DNA of 64,000 nucleotides from Streptomyces sp. NRRL B-1140 (GCF_001280065.1 NZ_LGEA01000096.1:71167-135166), one strand, 5' to 3'. Counted from the first letter of the stretch, positions 31,953-41,838 are shown. Notes: generated by a model from the sequence alone, not told the origin. A program made the numbers and translations.

Positions 31953-33656
31953 TCAGACGGCCTCGATCGGCGGATACACCGGATGCCACATGGCCGCGCG
32001 GACCCGGTCCTCGACCGTGTCGTCGGCGCTCTCCCGGGCGACGCCGTCGGCGACCGCCGCGCGGGCCACGGCGACGGCCACCGCCACGGAGGTGTCGCGC
32101 AGCCGGTCGATCGGGGGCAGGATCGGCGCGCCCGGCGCCGTGGGGTCGGTCTGGTCCGCGATGGCGCGGGCCGCGGCCACCAGCATGCCGTCGGTGATCC
32201 GCTCGGCCCGCGCGACGGCCGTGCCGAGACCCAGCCCGGGGAAGACGAGGGCGTTGTTGGCCTGTCCGATGTGGTGGGTGACGCCGTCCGTCTCCACCGG
32301 CTCGAAGGGGCTGCCGGTGGCGATCAGGGCCCGGCCGCCGGTCCAGGCGAGCAGGTCGGCGGGGACGGCCTCGGCCAGCCGCGTGGGGTTGGACAGGGGC
32401 AGGATGACCGGACGGTCGATGTGGGCGGCCATGGACCGGACGATGTCCTCGGTGAAGGCGCCGCCCTGCCCCGAGGTGCCGATCAGGACGCTCGGGCGCA
32501 CCCGGTCGACGACCTCCGCCAGCGGCACGCCACCGAGGTCGTCGTCGTGCCGCCAGCCGGAGACCTCGGCGCGGCCGCGGGCGAAGGGCATCTGGAAGTC
32601 ACGCAGCCCCTGCTGGCCCTCGGTCAGCAGGCCGTGGCGGTCCACGGCCCAGATGCGCTCCGCGGCCTCCCGGGGCGTGAGCCCGTCGGCGATCATCGCG
32701 TCGCGGAGCTGCTCGGCGATCCCGATGCCGGCGGTTCCGGCACCGAAGAGCACCACCCGGTGGTCGCGCAGGGCGGCACCGCCGGCGCGCACGCCGGACA
32801 GCACGGCGGCCAGATTGACGGCGCCGGTGCCCTGGATGTCGTCGTTGAAGGTGAGCGTCTTCTCGCGGTAGCGGTCCAGGATGCGCCGCGCGTTGGAGGA
32901 GCCGAAGTCCTCCCAGTGCAGCAGGGCGTCGGGGAACAGCTTGGTGGCCGCGGCGACATAGGCGTCGACGAAGGCGTCGTAGCGGTCCCGGTCGGCGCGC
33001 GGGTGCCGGTTGCCCAGGTACAGCGGATCCTCCAGCAGCTCCTTCCGGTCGGTGCCGACGTCCAGCATCACCGCCAGGGTGCGGGCCGGGTCCACTCCGG
33101 CGGCGGCCGTGTAGACGGCGAGCTTGCCCACCGCGATGTCGATGCCGCCCACACCCCAGTCACCGATGCCGAGGATCGCCTCGCCGTCGGTCGCCACGAT
33201 CAGGTCGACGTCGTCGGCGCCCAGCCCGCAGGCGCGCAGGGAGCTCTCGATGGACTCGGGGTCGTCGACCGAGAGGTACACCCCGCGCGGGCGGCGGTAC
33301 TCGTAGCTGTAGCGTTCGATCGCCGTGCCCACGGTCGGGGTGTACACGATCGGCAGCATCTCGGCGAGATGGTCACCGAGGAGCCGGTGGAAGAGCACCT
33401 CGTTGCGGTCGCGCAGCGCCGTGAGATAGACGTTCTTGGCGAGGTCGTCGGGCTGGGACCGGAACTGCGTGTAGGCGCGGGCCGCCTGCTGGTCCTGTGT
33501 CAGGACCTGCGGCGGCACCAGACCGGTCAGCCCGAGCTCCTCGCGCTGCCGCCGGGTGAAGGCCGTGCCCCGGTTCAGACGCGGACTGTTCAGGACGGCG
33601 TGCCCGCGCGCGCTCGTCCGGATGACACCGTCGACGGTGCTCCTCTCTGTGCCCAT
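31953..33656 (-). CDS. NAD-dependent malic enzyme
   Basis: The 567-residue enzyme oxidatively decarboxylates malate to pyruvate. It has the large-subunit malic enzyme layout: LNRGTAFTRRQREELGLTGL, YTPTVGTAIERYSYEYRRP, catalytic Lys region GVGGIDIAVGKLAVYTAAAGVDP, metal site HWEDFGSSNA and TFNDDIQGTGAV, then the dinucleotide fold VVLFGAGTAGIGIAEQL and LSNPT. Length and motifs fit the ScfA/MaeA type, which usually prefers NAD. TTGAGGAG lies before the ATG. It heads the malate module. Confidence 0.92.
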   Translation of the reverse strand: MGTERSTVDGVIRTSARGHAVLNSPRLNRGTAFTRRQREELGLTGLVPPQVLTQDQQAARAYTQFRSQPDDLAKNVYLTALRDRNEVLFHRLLGDHLAEMLPIVYTPTVGTAIERYSYEYRRPRGVYLSVDDPESIESSLRACGLGADDVDLIVATDGEAILGIGDWGVGGIDIAVGKLAVYTAAAGVDPARTLAVMLDVGTDRKELLEDPLYLGNRHPRADRDRYDAFVDAYVAAATKLFPDALLHWEDFGSSNARRILDRYREKTLTFNDDIQGTGAVNLAAVLSGVRAGGAALRDHRVVLFGAGTAGIGIAEQLRDAMIADGLTPREAAERIWAVDRHGLLTEGQQGLRDFQMPFARGRAEVSGWRHDDDLGGVPLAEVVDRVRPSVLIGTSGQGGAFTEDIVRSMAAHIDRPVILPLSNPTRLAEAVPADLLAWTGGRALIATGSPFEPVETDGVTHHIGQANNALVFPGLGLGTAVARAERITDGMLVAAARAIADQTDPTAPGAPILPPIDRLRDTSVAVAVAVARAAVADGVARESADDTVEDRVRAAMWHPVYPPIEAV

Positions 33657-33698
33657 GATGACTCCTCAAGGTCGGGACCGGGGACTCGTTCCAGACTG

Positions 33699-33732
33699 TG
33701 ACGCTGTGTGTCATGCGTCCAATGCCTGGCAT
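33699..33732. promoter_or_regulatory. candidate operators upstream of malic enzyme gene
   Basis: The motif shared with the AEC upstream region lies at 33699-33713 (minus strand TGACACACAGCGTCA). Next to it is a perfect palindrome ATGCC-T-GGCAT at 33722-33732. Both are within 80 bases of the malic enzyme start and could bind the LysR protein or another regulator. Confidence 0.45.
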
Positions 33733-33882
33733 GGCAGAGGTCCATAACCTCAGGACATTCGAGCCTTTGACCTGCGGTTTTTCAGGGGCGGTGGAGTCGT
33801 CGGAAGCACCGACTGTGATCGACGTCGCCCGCGGACGTCATGAGGCCACGGACCGCGGAAGCGGCCCGGGAGGGAGTCGCGG

Positions 33883-34317
33883 TCACCTCACCGAGGTCCG
33901 CGTGGAGTCCGGCGATGCCCGGCGGGTCCCGACGGGACGGAGGGCGATCTTCTCGCGGTCGACGAAGAGCTCGATCCACAGGCCGTCGACGTCCTCGGGC
34001 AGCGGACCGGCCACGTCCAGCGGGATGTCCGCGTCGTCCAGGTGCAGCACCGCGACACCGTCTTCCTCCAGGCCCAGCCGTCCGCGCAGGACCACACAGT
34101 GCCCACCGGGGCGGACCCCGGGCCCGGTTCCGGACGCCGGCCTGGCATTCCGCCCCCAGGTGACGGCCTCCTCGAGAGTCCACTCCACGTCGTACGCGCC
34201 GGGCCCGGCGACACGATCCCCGCACCAGCGGGCCGTCGTGCGGCCGAACGCCGTCCTGATCTGGGCCAGCACCGGGCGCCGAGGGAACCGCGCGATCTTC
34301 TCCACCTCGACCAACAC
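33883..34317 (-). CDS. conserved hypothetical protein
   Basis: A 144-residue acidic protein starting at GTG (VEVEKIARFPRRPVLAQIR). It is predicted soluble, with beta strands (HCVVLRGRLGLEEDGVAVLHLDDADIPLDV) and no signal peptide, membrane helix or known catalytic motif. Codon composition is normal for the window, which supports coding. No clear ribosome site precedes the GTG. It diverges from the second gamma-glutamyltransferase gene; no function can be assigned. Confidence 0.6.
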   Translation of the reverse strand: MLVEVEKIARFPRRPVLAQIRTAFGRTTARWCGDRVAGPGAYDVEWTLEEAVTWGRNARPASGTGPGVRPGGHCVVLRGRLGLEEDGVAVLHLDDADIPLDVAGPLPEDVDGLWIELFVDREKIALRPVGTRRASPDSTRTSVR

Positions 34318-34487
34318 CGTTCGATCATGCAGCAGGACCCCGTCGGGGGAGAAGGGGCGCGGGAAGATCGCTAGCCTTCTGAGGAGCTGGAGGGGTGTCC
34401 CCGGCGCGCACTCCCCAGGCTCTCGCCAGAACCCGTCCCGGGTGCCCTTGTCCGTGCCGGTACACGTAACCGCGAGGTGAAAGCTCC

Positions 34488-36314
34488 ATGTTCACCACCC
34501 GCCCCACCCTCCAGGGCACCTTCGGCATGGTCTCCTCCACCCACTGGCTCGCCTCGCAGTCGGCGATGGCCGTCCTGGAGAGCGGCGGCAACGCCTACGA
34601 CGCGGCCGTGGCGGGCGCGTTCGTGCTGCACGTCGTCGAGCCGCACCTCAACGGCCCGGCAGGCGAGGTGCCGATCCTGCTCGCCCCGGCCGGTGGCGAG
34701 GTGCGGGTGCTGTGCGGGCAGGGCGTCGCCCCGGCGGGCGCCACCGTCGCGTACTACCGGGGCCTCGGACTGGATCTCGTCCCCGGCACCGGGCCGCTCG
34801 CCGCCGCCGTGCCGGGCGCGTTCGACGCCTGGATGCTGCTCTTGCGCGACCACGGCACCAAGTCCCTCGACGACGTCCTGGCCTACGCCATCGGCTACGC
34901 CGAGCACGGGCACGCGCCCGTGGAGCGGGTCGGCGAGACCGTGGAGACCGTGCGCGAGCTGTTCGAGACGGAATGGACCTCCTCGGCCGACGTCTACCTT
35001 CCCGGCGGCAGAGCTCCGCGCCCCGGCGAGCTCTTCGCCAACCCCACGCTCGCCGCCACCTGGAAGCGCCTGCTCGCCGAGACCGCGGGGGCGGGGGACA
35101 GGGAGGCGCGGATCGACGCCGCGCGGGAGGTGTGGCGCACCGGGTTCATAGCCGAAGCGCTCACCCGCCAGGCCGCGCGCCCCACGAAGGACACCAGCGG
35201 CGAACGCCACACCGGCACCCTCACGGCCGCCGACCTCGCCGGCTGGTCGGCGGCCTACGAGGCACCGGCGACGTACGACTGGAACGGCTGGACCGTGTGC
35301 AAGCCCGGCCCCTGGAGCCAGGGCCCGGTCCTCCTCCAGCAACTCGCCCTGCTCCCGCCCGAACTGCCCCCGTACGGCTCGGCCCGCTACGTCCATCTCC
35401 TGGTGGAGAACTGCAAGCTCGCCATGGCCGACCGGGAGGCCTGGTACGGGGACGCCACCGACGTGCCCCTCGACGACCTGCTGTCCGACGCGTACAACAC
35501 GCCCCGCCGGGCCCTCGTCGGCGAGCGGGCCGAGAACGACCTGCGGCCCGGCAGCCCCGGCGGACGCACCCCGCGACTGTGCGCGCACGCGCGCGTGGCG
35601 GCCGCCGCGCAGGAGGGCTTCGACGCCCTGGGCGTCGGCGAACCGACCGTCGCCAAGAGCCCGGCGTCCCCCGTGCCCGGCGAGCCGGAGATCCTCGCCG
35701 ACGGGAACACCCGCGGCGACACCTGCCACCTCGACGTCGTCGACCGCTGGGGCAACATGGTCTCGGCCACGCCCAGCGGCGGCTGGCTCCAGTCCAACCC
35801 CGTCGTGCCCGAACTCGGTTTCCCGCTCGGCACCCGGCTCCAGATGACCTGGCTGGAGGACGGCCTGCCCAACTCCCTCACTCCCGGCCGCCGCCCCCGC
35901 ACCACGCTGACGCCCTCGATCGCGCTGCGCGACGGCGTGCCCGTCATGGCGTTCGGCACGCCCGGCGGGGACCAGCAGGACCAGTGGCAGCTGCACTTCT
36001 TCCTCGCGGTCGCCCTGCGCGGCCCCGTGCGCGGCGGCCTCGACCTCCAGGGTGCGATCGACGCCCCGAACTGGCACAACGACAGCTTCCCCGGCTCCTT
36101 CTACCCGCGCGGCATGCGCCCGGGCAGCGTGACCGTGGAGTCCCGCACCGATCCCGCCGTCGTGGCGGAGCTGCGGCGCCGCGGCCACGACGTGACCGTG
36201 GGCGGCCCCTGGTCGGAAGGCCGGCTGTGCGCGGTGGCACGGGACCCGGAGACCGGCGTGCTCTCGGCGGCGGCGAACCCGCGCGGGATGCAGGGGTACG
36301 CGGTGGGCCGGTGA
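34488..36314 (+). CDS. gamma-glutamyltransferase family protein without signal peptide
   Basis: This 608-residue Ntn-hydrolase-family protein has GGNAYDAAVAGAFVLHVVEP and the threonine nucleophile in RGDTCHLDVVDRWGNMVS. Several features depart from classical Ggt: no signal peptide, LNGPAGEVPILL in place of the usual glycine-rich GGGG region, and a C-terminal GTPGGDQQDQWQ. It is the intracellular, putatively cephalosporin-acylase/GGT-like branch, substrate unknown. GAGGTGA lies 8 bases before the ATG. It appears to be a single-gene unit, with 143 bases to the next gene. Confidence 0.88.
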   Translation: MFTTRPTLQGTFGMVSSTHWLASQSAMAVLESGGNAYDAAVAGAFVLHVVEPHLNGPAGEVPILLAPAGGEVRVLCGQGVAPAGATVAYYRGLGLDLVPGTGPLAAAVPGAFDAWMLLLRDHGTKSLDDVLAYAIGYAEHGHAPVERVGETVETVRELFETEWTSSADVYLPGGRAPRPGELFANPTLAATWKRLLAETAGAGDREARIDAAREVWRTGFIAEALTRQAARPTKDTSGERHTGTLTAADLAGWSAAYEAPATYDWNGWTVCKPGPWSQGPVLLQQLALLPPELPPYGSARYVHLLVENCKLAMADREAWYGDATDVPLDDLLSDAYNTPRRALVGERAENDLRPGSPGGRTPRLCAHARVAAAAQEGFDALGVGEPTVAKSPASPVPGEPEILADGNTRGDTCHLDVVDRWGNMVSATPSGGWLQSNPVVPELGFPLGTRLQMTWLEDGLPNSLTPGRRPRTTLTPSIALRDGVPVMAFGTPGGDQQDQWQLHFFLAVALRGPVRGGLDLQGAIDAPNWHNDSFPGSFYPRGMRPGSVTVESRTDPAVVAELRRRGHDVTVGGPWSEGRLCAVARDPETGVLSAAANPRGMQGYAVGR

Positions 36315-36457
36315 TCCGGCGGAGGCTCCACCGCCGCGCGAGCAGGCGGCGCCACGGGAGTCCGGCGGCGCCCGGCCGCCCCCGCTGTTCATCGTGATGC
36401 CACCCGGAGTGCACCCGGCGGGCAGGGGTTGTCAGTGGCTCGTGTTGTCATGGAGGG

Positions 36458-37303
36458 GTGATCGACAGCAACGAAACCATCGAAGAGTTTCTCGCAGAGC
36501 ACGCCTCCGACGTCGAAGAGGCGGTCCGCAAGGCCGCCGCCGCCGAGATCCTGCCGCGCTGGCGCCGGCTCGCCGCGCACGAGGTCGACCAGAAGAGCGG
36601 CCCGCACGATCTGGTGACCGACGCCGACCGCAAGGCCGAGCTGCACCTGACCGAGGCCCTGGCCGACCTGCTGCCCGGCTCGGTCGTGGTCGGTGAGGAG
36701 GCGGTGCACGCCAACCCGGCGGCCTACGAGGCGATACAGGGCGACGCCCCGGTCTGGATCGTTGACCCGGTCGACGGGACACGCCAGTTCGTGCGCGGGG
36801 AGGCCGGCTTCTGCACCTTGGTCGCGCTGGCCCACCGCGGCCGCCTGCTCGCGTCATGGACGTACGCGCCCGCCCGCGACCGGCTCGCCTTCGCCCAGCG
36901 CGGCAAGGGCGCACACCTCGACGGGGAGCGGCTGTTCGCCGGAGTGCCGGAGCCCGGCCGGGACCTACGGGTGGCCACCTCCCACCCCGACTACACGACG
37001 GACGAGCAGAAGGAGGCCCTGCTCGGCCTGCGCGCCGACGGCGTGGCGCCGCGCCCGTGCGGCTCCGCCGGACTGGAGTATCTCGCCGTCGCCCGCGGTG
37101 AGTTGGACGCGGTGGCGTTCTCCTGGGAAGCGGCCTGGGACCACGCCGCCGGTCTGCTCCTGGTCGAGGAGGCGGGGGGCGCTCACCTCACCCTCACGGG
37201 CGACCCGTTCCGCGTCCAGGGCGGCAACGCCCTGCCCTTCACCGCCGCCCGCGACGCGGCCACGGCCCGCAGGGTGCTGGGGCTGCTGTCCGGCGGGGCC
37301 TGA
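36458..37303 (+). CDS. inositol monophosphatase family protein
   Basis: The 281-residue protein has the lithium-sensitive phosphatase motifs in order: LVTDADRKAE, GEEAVHAN (metal Glu), WIVDPVDGTRQFVRG (metal Asp pair) and SWEAAWDHAAGLLLVEEAGG (metal Asp). Actinomycete members act on inositol phosphate, histidinol phosphate or PAP; which applies here is not clear. The GTG at 36458 is directly preceded by GGAGGG, unusually close for a ribosome site, so the true start is uncertain by a few codons. Confidence 0.88.
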   Translation: MIDSNETIEEFLAEHASDVEEAVRKAAAAEILPRWRRLAAHEVDQKSGPHDLVTDADRKAELHLTEALADLLPGSVVVGEEAVHANPAAYEAIQGDAPVWIVDPVDGTRQFVRGEAGFCTLVALAHRGRLLASWTYAPARDRLAFAQRGKGAHLDGERLFAGVPEPGRDLRVATSHPDYTTDEQKEALLGLRADGVAPRPCGSAGLEYLAVARGELDAVAFSWEAAWDHAAGLLLVEEAGGAHLTLTGDPFRVQGGNALPFTAARDAATARRVLGLLSGGA

Positions 37304-37410
37304 ACACCGAGGCCGTCGCGTGTCGCACACAGGTGATGACACAGGGTGCGCATGCGAGTGTTCCGGCCGCCGTGAAGTGCCCTTCCGCAGCGGAAATCAC
37401 CCGTGGCCGG

Positions 37411-37436
37411 TGACTGTCAGTCTCCGGGCATATCCT
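37411..37436 (+). promoter_or_regulatory. possible promoter of FAD-oxidoreductase/macro operon
   Basis: TATCCT (37431-37436) fits a -10 box. Upstream is TGACTG and a small inverted repeat GACTG-T-CAGTC (37412-37422). Spacing to a -35 element is not ideal, so this is a weak prediction. Confidence 0.3.
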
Positions 37437-37474
37437 GAGGCTCAGTGGCCGTCGGCTGACGAAGGGGTCCGAAG

Positions 37475-38893
37475 GTGCCGTCGATGCTCGATGCCGTCGT
37501 AGTGGGTGCGGGGCCGAACGGACTGACCGCGGCCGTGGAGCTGGCCCGCCGCGGTTTCTCCGTGGCCGTCTTCGAGGCCCGGAGCACCGTGGGCGGCGGT
37601 GCCCGCACCGAGGAGCTCACCCTCCCCGGCTTCCGTCACGACCCGTGCTCGGCGGCCCACCCGCTTGGCATCAACTCACCGGCGTTCCGTGCCCTGCCGC
37701 TCGAGCGGTACGGCCTGGAGTGGCTGCACGCCGAGCTGCCCATGGCGCATCCCTTCCCGGACGGCTCGGCGGCCGTCCTGGCCCGGACCGTCGGCGAGAC
37801 GGCCGCCTCCTTCGGCCCGCGCGACGCCGGCGTGTACCGCAGGCTCGTCGAGCCCTTCCTGCCCAAGTGGGACACCCTCGCCCGGGACTTCATGTCGCTG
37901 CCACTGACCGCCCTGCCCCGCGATCCGGTGACCCTCGCCCGTTTCGGCCTGACCGGGCTGCCCCCCTCGACGCTGCTGATGCGCCGCTTCCGCGACGAGC
38001 CGGCCAAGGCCCTGTTCTCCGGGCTCGTCGCCCACGTCATGGCACCGCTCGGCGGCTTCGCCACCAGCGCCATCGGCCTGGTCTTCGCCCTCGCGGGGCA
38101 CGCCCGCGGCTGGCCCGTCGCCCGCGGCGGCTCCCAGTCCCTCTCCGACGCCCTCGCCGCCTACCTGCGCGACCTCGGCGGCAGCGTCCACACCGACTAC
38201 GAGGTCAAGCGCCTCGACGACCTGCCGCCGGCCCGGGCGTACGTCTTCGACACCTCACCCACCGCCCTGGCCCGCATCGCCGGCTTCGGCAACCACTACG
38301 GCGGATACCGCTACGGGCCGGGCGTTTTCAAGGTCGACTACGCGCTGGACGGACCCGTGCCCTGGACGGCGAAGGAGGCCCGCGCCGCCGGGACGGTGCA
38401 GGTCGGCGCGAGCAGTGCGGAAATCGGCGCGGCCCTGCGCGCGGCCTCCCGGGAGGGCCGGGCCCCCGACCCGCCGTTCCTGATCACGGTCCAGCCGAGC
38501 GTCGTCGACCCCACCCGGGCCCCGGCGGGCAAGCACGTCTTCTGGGCCTACGGCCACGTCCCGCACGGCTGGACCGGCGACCTCACCGACGCCATCGAAC
38601 GCCAACTGGAGCGCTTCGCCCCGGGTTTCCGCGATCGCGTCCTCGCACGTGCCACGGCGGGGCCACCCGAGATCGCCGCCCGCAACGCCAACTACATCGG
38701 CGGGGACATCGCCTCCGGCGCGGCCTCCGGCCTCCAGCTCCTGCTGCGCCCGAGGCCCACGCTGTTCCCCTACCGCACCCCCCATCCGGCCGTCTTCATC
38801 TGCTCGTCGGCGACCCCGCCCGGCCCCGGAGTGCACGGCATGTCGGGGCACAACGCGGCGAAGGCCGTCTGGAAGCGACTGAGGCAGATATGA
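37475..38893 (+). CDS. FAD-dependent oxidoreductase (phytoene-desaturase-like)
   Basis: The 472-residue protein has the N-terminal dinucleotide fold [21 protein letters not shown], then [14 protein letters not shown] and the C-terminal FAD motif ([26 protein letters not shown]). It belongs to the CrtI/amine-oxidase-like NAD(P)/FAD oxidoreductases; no carotenoid genes are nearby, so the substrate is open. GTG 37475 has AAGGGG 7 bases upstream; ATG 37484 has GAAGG and is an alternative. It overlaps the macro-domain gene by 4 bases (ATGA), so the two are translationally coupled. Confidence 0.88.
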   Translation: MPSMLDAVVVGAGPNGLTAAVELARRGFSVAVFEARSTVGGGARTEELTLPGFRHDPCSAAHPLGINSPAFRALPLERYGLEWLHAELPMAHPFPDGSAAVLARTVGETAASFGPRDAGVYRRLVEPFLPKWDTLARDFMSLPLTALPRDPVTLARFGLTGLPPSTLLMRRFRDEPAKALFSGLVAHVMAPLGGFATSAIGLVFALAGHARGWPVARGGSQSLSDALAAYLRDLGGSVHTDYEVKRLDDLPPARAYVFDTSPTALARIAGFGNHYGGYRYGPGVFKVDYALDGPVPWTAKEARAAGTVQVGASSAEIGAALRAASREGRAPDPPFLITVQPSVVDPTRAPAGKHVFWAYGHVPHGWTGDLTDAIERQLERFAPGFRDRVLARATAGPPEIAARNANYIGGDIASGAASGLQLLLRPRPTLFPYRTPHPAVFICSSATPPGPGVHGMSGHNAAKAVWKRLRQI

Positions 38894-39399
38894 CGGCCAT
38901 CGAACTGGTCCGGGGCGACATCACCCGCGAGAGCGTCGACGCGATCGTCAACGCCGCCAACTCCTCGCTGCTGGGCGGGGGAGGGGTCGACGGGGCGATC
39001 CACCGCCGCGGCGGGCCCGCGATCCTTCAGGACTGCCGCAGACTCCGCGCGGCGCACCTCGGCAAGGGCCTGCCCACCGGCCAGGCGGTCGCCACCACGG
39101 CGGGCGACCTGGACGCCCGCTGGGTCGTCCACACCGTCGGCCCGGTGTTCAGCACGACCGAGGACCGCTCCGGCCTGCTCGCCTCCTGCTACCGCGAGTC
39201 GCTCCGCGTCGCCGGTGAACTCGGCGCCCGTACCGTGGCGTTCCCCGCGATCTCCACCGGCGTCTACGGCTGGCCGATGGACGACGGCGCCCGCATCGCG
39301 GTCGAGACCGTGCAGGCAGCGGACACCACCGTCGAGGAGGTCAGGTTCGTCCTCTTCGACGAGCGGGCGTACGAGGCGTTCGCCGCGCGGCTGCGCTGA
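38890..39399 (+). CDS. macro-domain protein (ADP-ribose / O-acetyl-ADP-ribose hydrolase type)
   Basis: The 169-residue protein is a stand-alone MacroD-type domain: [39 protein letters not shown] and [13 protein letters not shown], the three canonical ligand loops. Family members remove ADP-ribose from proteins or deacetylate O-acetyl-ADP-ribose, a sirtuin product. The ATG lies within the stop of the FAD-oxidoreductase gene. A sirtuin, Nudix and ADP-ribosylglycohydrolase are 13-16 kb away in the same window. Confidence 0.9.
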   Translation: MTAIELVRGDITRESVDAIVNAANSSLLGGGGVDGAIHRRGGPAILQDCRRLRAAHLGKGLPTGQAVATTAGDLDARWVVHTVGPVFSTTEDRSGLLASCYRESLRVAGELGARTVAFPAISTGVYGWPMDDGARIAVETVQAADTTVEEVRFVLFDERAYEAFAARLR

Positions 39400-39420
39400 G
39401 CCCGGCGACCGCGGGGCGGC

Positions 39421-40254
39421 TCACACGGGCTCCGGCTCGAAGTGCTGCAGCAGGTCCCGCCCGGGCTGCACGACGCCGTAGGTGCTCTCCGGTACGGCGT
39501 TCCACACGCCGGGGAGATCGCCCAGCGGCTCCGACACGACCAGCCGGGTCTCGTCCGAGACGTGGTTCAGGAACCCGAGGTCGGGGTGGAGCGCACGCAC
39601 GTCCTCCACCCGGCTGCTGTAGTACAGCGACCGTGACTTTCCCGCGCTGGAGTAGCGGAAGAACCACACCCGCTCGCCGTCGGTCACCGCGACCGTCATC
39701 TGCAGCGGCTGCGGCACACCGTGCTCGCGGCCCAGCCGCTCGATCAGGCCCGTCATCCGGGCCACCGCGCCCGGCGGGTCGCCGTCCAGTCCGAGGGTGA
39801 GCGCCACGTGGAACATCACCTCGGAGTCCGTCGTGCCCTCCATCGACGAGAACAGCCCCGGGTCCACCGCCAGCGTGAGATCCCGGCGCAGTTCGCGGAA
39901 CCCGTCGATCGCTCCGTTGTGCATCCACATCCACCGCCCGTGGCGGAACGGATGGCAGTTCGTCTGCTGCACGGCCGAACCGGTGGAGGCGCGCACATGC
40001 GCGAAGAACAACGGTGAGCGGACGTGGTCGGCGATCTCCCGCAGGTTGCGGTTGCTCCAGGCCGGGCCGGTGTCGCGGATGACGGCGGGAGTGCGCAGAT
40101 GCCACGCGTACCAGCCGACGCCGAACCCGTCGCCGTTGGTGGTCTCGACTCCCATCCGCGCGTGCAGGCTCTGGTCGATCAGTGAGTGCTGCGGGCGGTA
40201 GAGGACGTCGTCGAGCAGCACGGGAGTGCCCGAGTAGGCGAGCCAGCGGCACAT
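39421..40254 (-). CDS. class II glutamine amidotransferase (YafJ/EgtC-like)
   Basis: The 277-residue protein starts MCRWLAYSG, with Cys2 as the Ntn nucleophile after Met removal. Other glutaminase motifs are NGDGFGVGWY, AHVRASTG and NCHPFRHGRWMWMHNGAI. It is a free-standing glutaminase domain, as in YafJ and EgtC; the other ergothioneine genes are not adjacent, so a role there is not supported. It is convergent with the macro-domain gene. Confidence 0.88.
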   Translation of the reverse strand: MCRWLAYSGTPVLLDDVLYRPQHSLIDQSLHARMGVETTNGDGFGVGWYAWHLRTPAVIRDTGPAWSNRNLREIADHVRSPLFFAHVRASTGSAVQQTNCHPFRHGRWMWMHNGAIDGFRELRRDLTLAVDPGLFSSMEGTTDSEVMFHVALTLGLDGDPPGAVARMTGLIERLGREHGVPQPLQMTVAVTDGERVWFFRYSSAGKSRSLYYSSRVEDVRALHPDLGFLNHVSDETRLVVSEPLGDLPGVWNAVPESTYGVVQPGRDLLQHFEPEPV

Positions 40255-40378
40255 GGCCGTACCCCTGTTCCGAGCCGCCCGGGCCGGACCCGGGCCGCTC
40301 CGTAGGTGGTGTCCGTGGACCCAGGGAACCCCGTGTCGCGCTCCGGGCGCATCGCCCGCGGCGGGTGAGAGCGCGACG

Positions 40379-40397
40379 CCCCGCCGGCAGGGCGGGG
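40379..40397 (-). terminator. G/C hairpin after the DUF2252 gene
   Basis: CCCCGCC (40379-40385) and GGCGGGG (40391-40397) form a 7-bp stem 29 bases beyond the DUF2252 stop on the minus strand. It is a likely terminator for the channel-DUF2252 pair. Confidence 0.4.
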
Positions 40398-40425
40398 ACG
40401 CCCCGGCCCGCCCGAGGGCTGGGCG

Positions 40426-41835
40426 TCACTGCGCCGCCGCGCGGACCCGGCCCGAGCGGACCGCCGTGCGCAGGGCGTCGAAGTCCCGCTCGTTCCGGTC
40501 CGCGTACGCCTGGCCGAACACCGTGAGGGCGCGGTCGAAGCGGTCGCCGCCGCCCAGATAGGCCCCGATGGCAATGGGGTCACCGGAGCGGGCGTGGGCC
40601 CGTGCCAGGCTCGCTCCGCACAGCCGCCCGAACAGCCGCAGCAGGCCGGGGTCCATGGTCTCCGGCTGGGCGATGCCCTTCCAGTCGCGCAGCTGCCGCA
40701 CGTAGAAGTCCCGCTCCTGCCCGTCGAGGCCCACGGCGTGCGTCCAGCCCAGCAGGATGTCGCTGGTCGTCTGGATCAGACGCTGTCCCGCCACCACACG
40801 GCGGCCCTGGTTGTCGTAGCGCTCGCCGCCGCTGTGCGCCGCGAGCACCGACTCCTGTGCCTCCTTGGCCTGGAGCAGCAGCGGATCGTCGTCGTCGCGT
40901 CCGAGCAGCAGCACGATCCAGCAGCGGGTGCCGACGCTGCCGACCCCGACGACCTTGCGGGCGATGTCCACCAGGCGGTACCGGCTCAGCAGATGCCGGC
41001 GCTCGGACGACAGACTGCGGGCGTACCCCTCCAGGACGGCGCGCAGCTCCTTTTCCCGTCCGTGCTCCGAGGAGTCGCCCACCAGGTCCCGCAGCGGGGT
41101 GATCAGCGGCGGGTCCGGTGTGATCCGCCGCCCTTCGGCCGTGTCCCGGGTGAGCTTGGCGTAGGCCTGCATGTGCGTGCGGGTACGGGCGCTCGCCGTG
41201 GCCTTCGCGGTGCGGCGCCGTGCCTCCTTGGATATCGACGCGGCCATCAGCTCCCGCATGTGGTCGGCGTCGTCCTGGGCATACCAGATGTCCAGGTTCC
41301 GCATACCGGCGAAGTCCCGCATCCGCCGCCGGTAGGCCCGGACGCAGGTCTCGATCGCACTGTTCTGCTCGGCGGTCGTGAAACCGTTGGCGCGGCCCGC
41401 GATGGCGAAGCTGGCCGCGAGCCGCTTGACGTCCCATTCGAACGGCCCGGCCAGCGTCTCGTCGAAGTCGTTGATGTCGAAGACCAGATGGCGCTCCGGC
41501 GAGGCCAGCAGCCGGAAGTTCAGCAGATGGGCGTCCCCGCACAACTGCACCCGCAGCCCGGTGTCCGTGGCGGCCCCCAGGTCCTCCGCCATGATCGCCG
41601 CCGCGCCGCGGTAGAAGCGGAACGGGGACTCCAGCATGCGGGCGTAACGCAGCGGCACCAGCTCCGGTACGCGGGTCGCCGACTGGCGCTCCAGCACGTC
41701 GACCGGGTCGAACCGGTCCGGCCCCGCCTCGAATCCGGCGTGGGACGACCGCGGCACCCGCCGCCGCGCCTGCCGGCCGGCGGCGGCCCGCTCGGCCGGT
41801 GACATGAAGGTCGTGAAGGGGCTCGGTGCGGTCAT
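40426..41835 (-). CDS. DUF2252-family protein
   Basis: The 469-residue cytoplasmic protein matches DUF2252: RYARMLESPFRFYRGAAAIM, CGDAHLLNFR, FDINDFDETLAGPFEWDVKRL and VVGVGSVGTRCW. GDAHLLNF and DINDFDE resemble the catalytic and metal loops of aminoglycoside-phosphotransferase-like kinases, to which DUF2252 is thought to be related; kinase activity is inferred only. It starts 3 bases after the K+ channel gene, so the two form an operon. Confidence 0.88.
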   Translation of the reverse strand: MTAPSPFTTFMSPAERAAAGRQARRRVPRSSHAGFEAGPDRFDPVDVLERQSATRVPELVPLRYARMLESPFRFYRGAAAIMAEDLGAATDTGLRVQLCGDAHLLNFRLLASPERHLVFDINDFDETLAGPFEWDVKRLAASFAIAGRANGFTTAEQNSAIETCVRAYRRRMRDFAGMRNLDIWYAQDDADHMRELMAASISKEARRRTAKATASARTRTHMQAYAKLTRDTAEGRRITPDPPLITPLRDLVGDSSEHGREKELRAVLEGYARSLSSERRHLLSRYRLVDIARKVVGVGSVGTRCWIVLLLGRDDDDPLLLQAKEAQESVLAAHSGGERYDNQGRRVVAGQRLIQTTSDILLGWTHAVGLDGQERDFYVRQLRDWKGIAQPETMDPGLLRLFGRLCGASLARAHARSGDPIAIGAYLGGGDRFDRALTVFGQAYADRNERDFDALRTAVRSGRVRAAAQ

Positions 41836-41838
41836 GAC

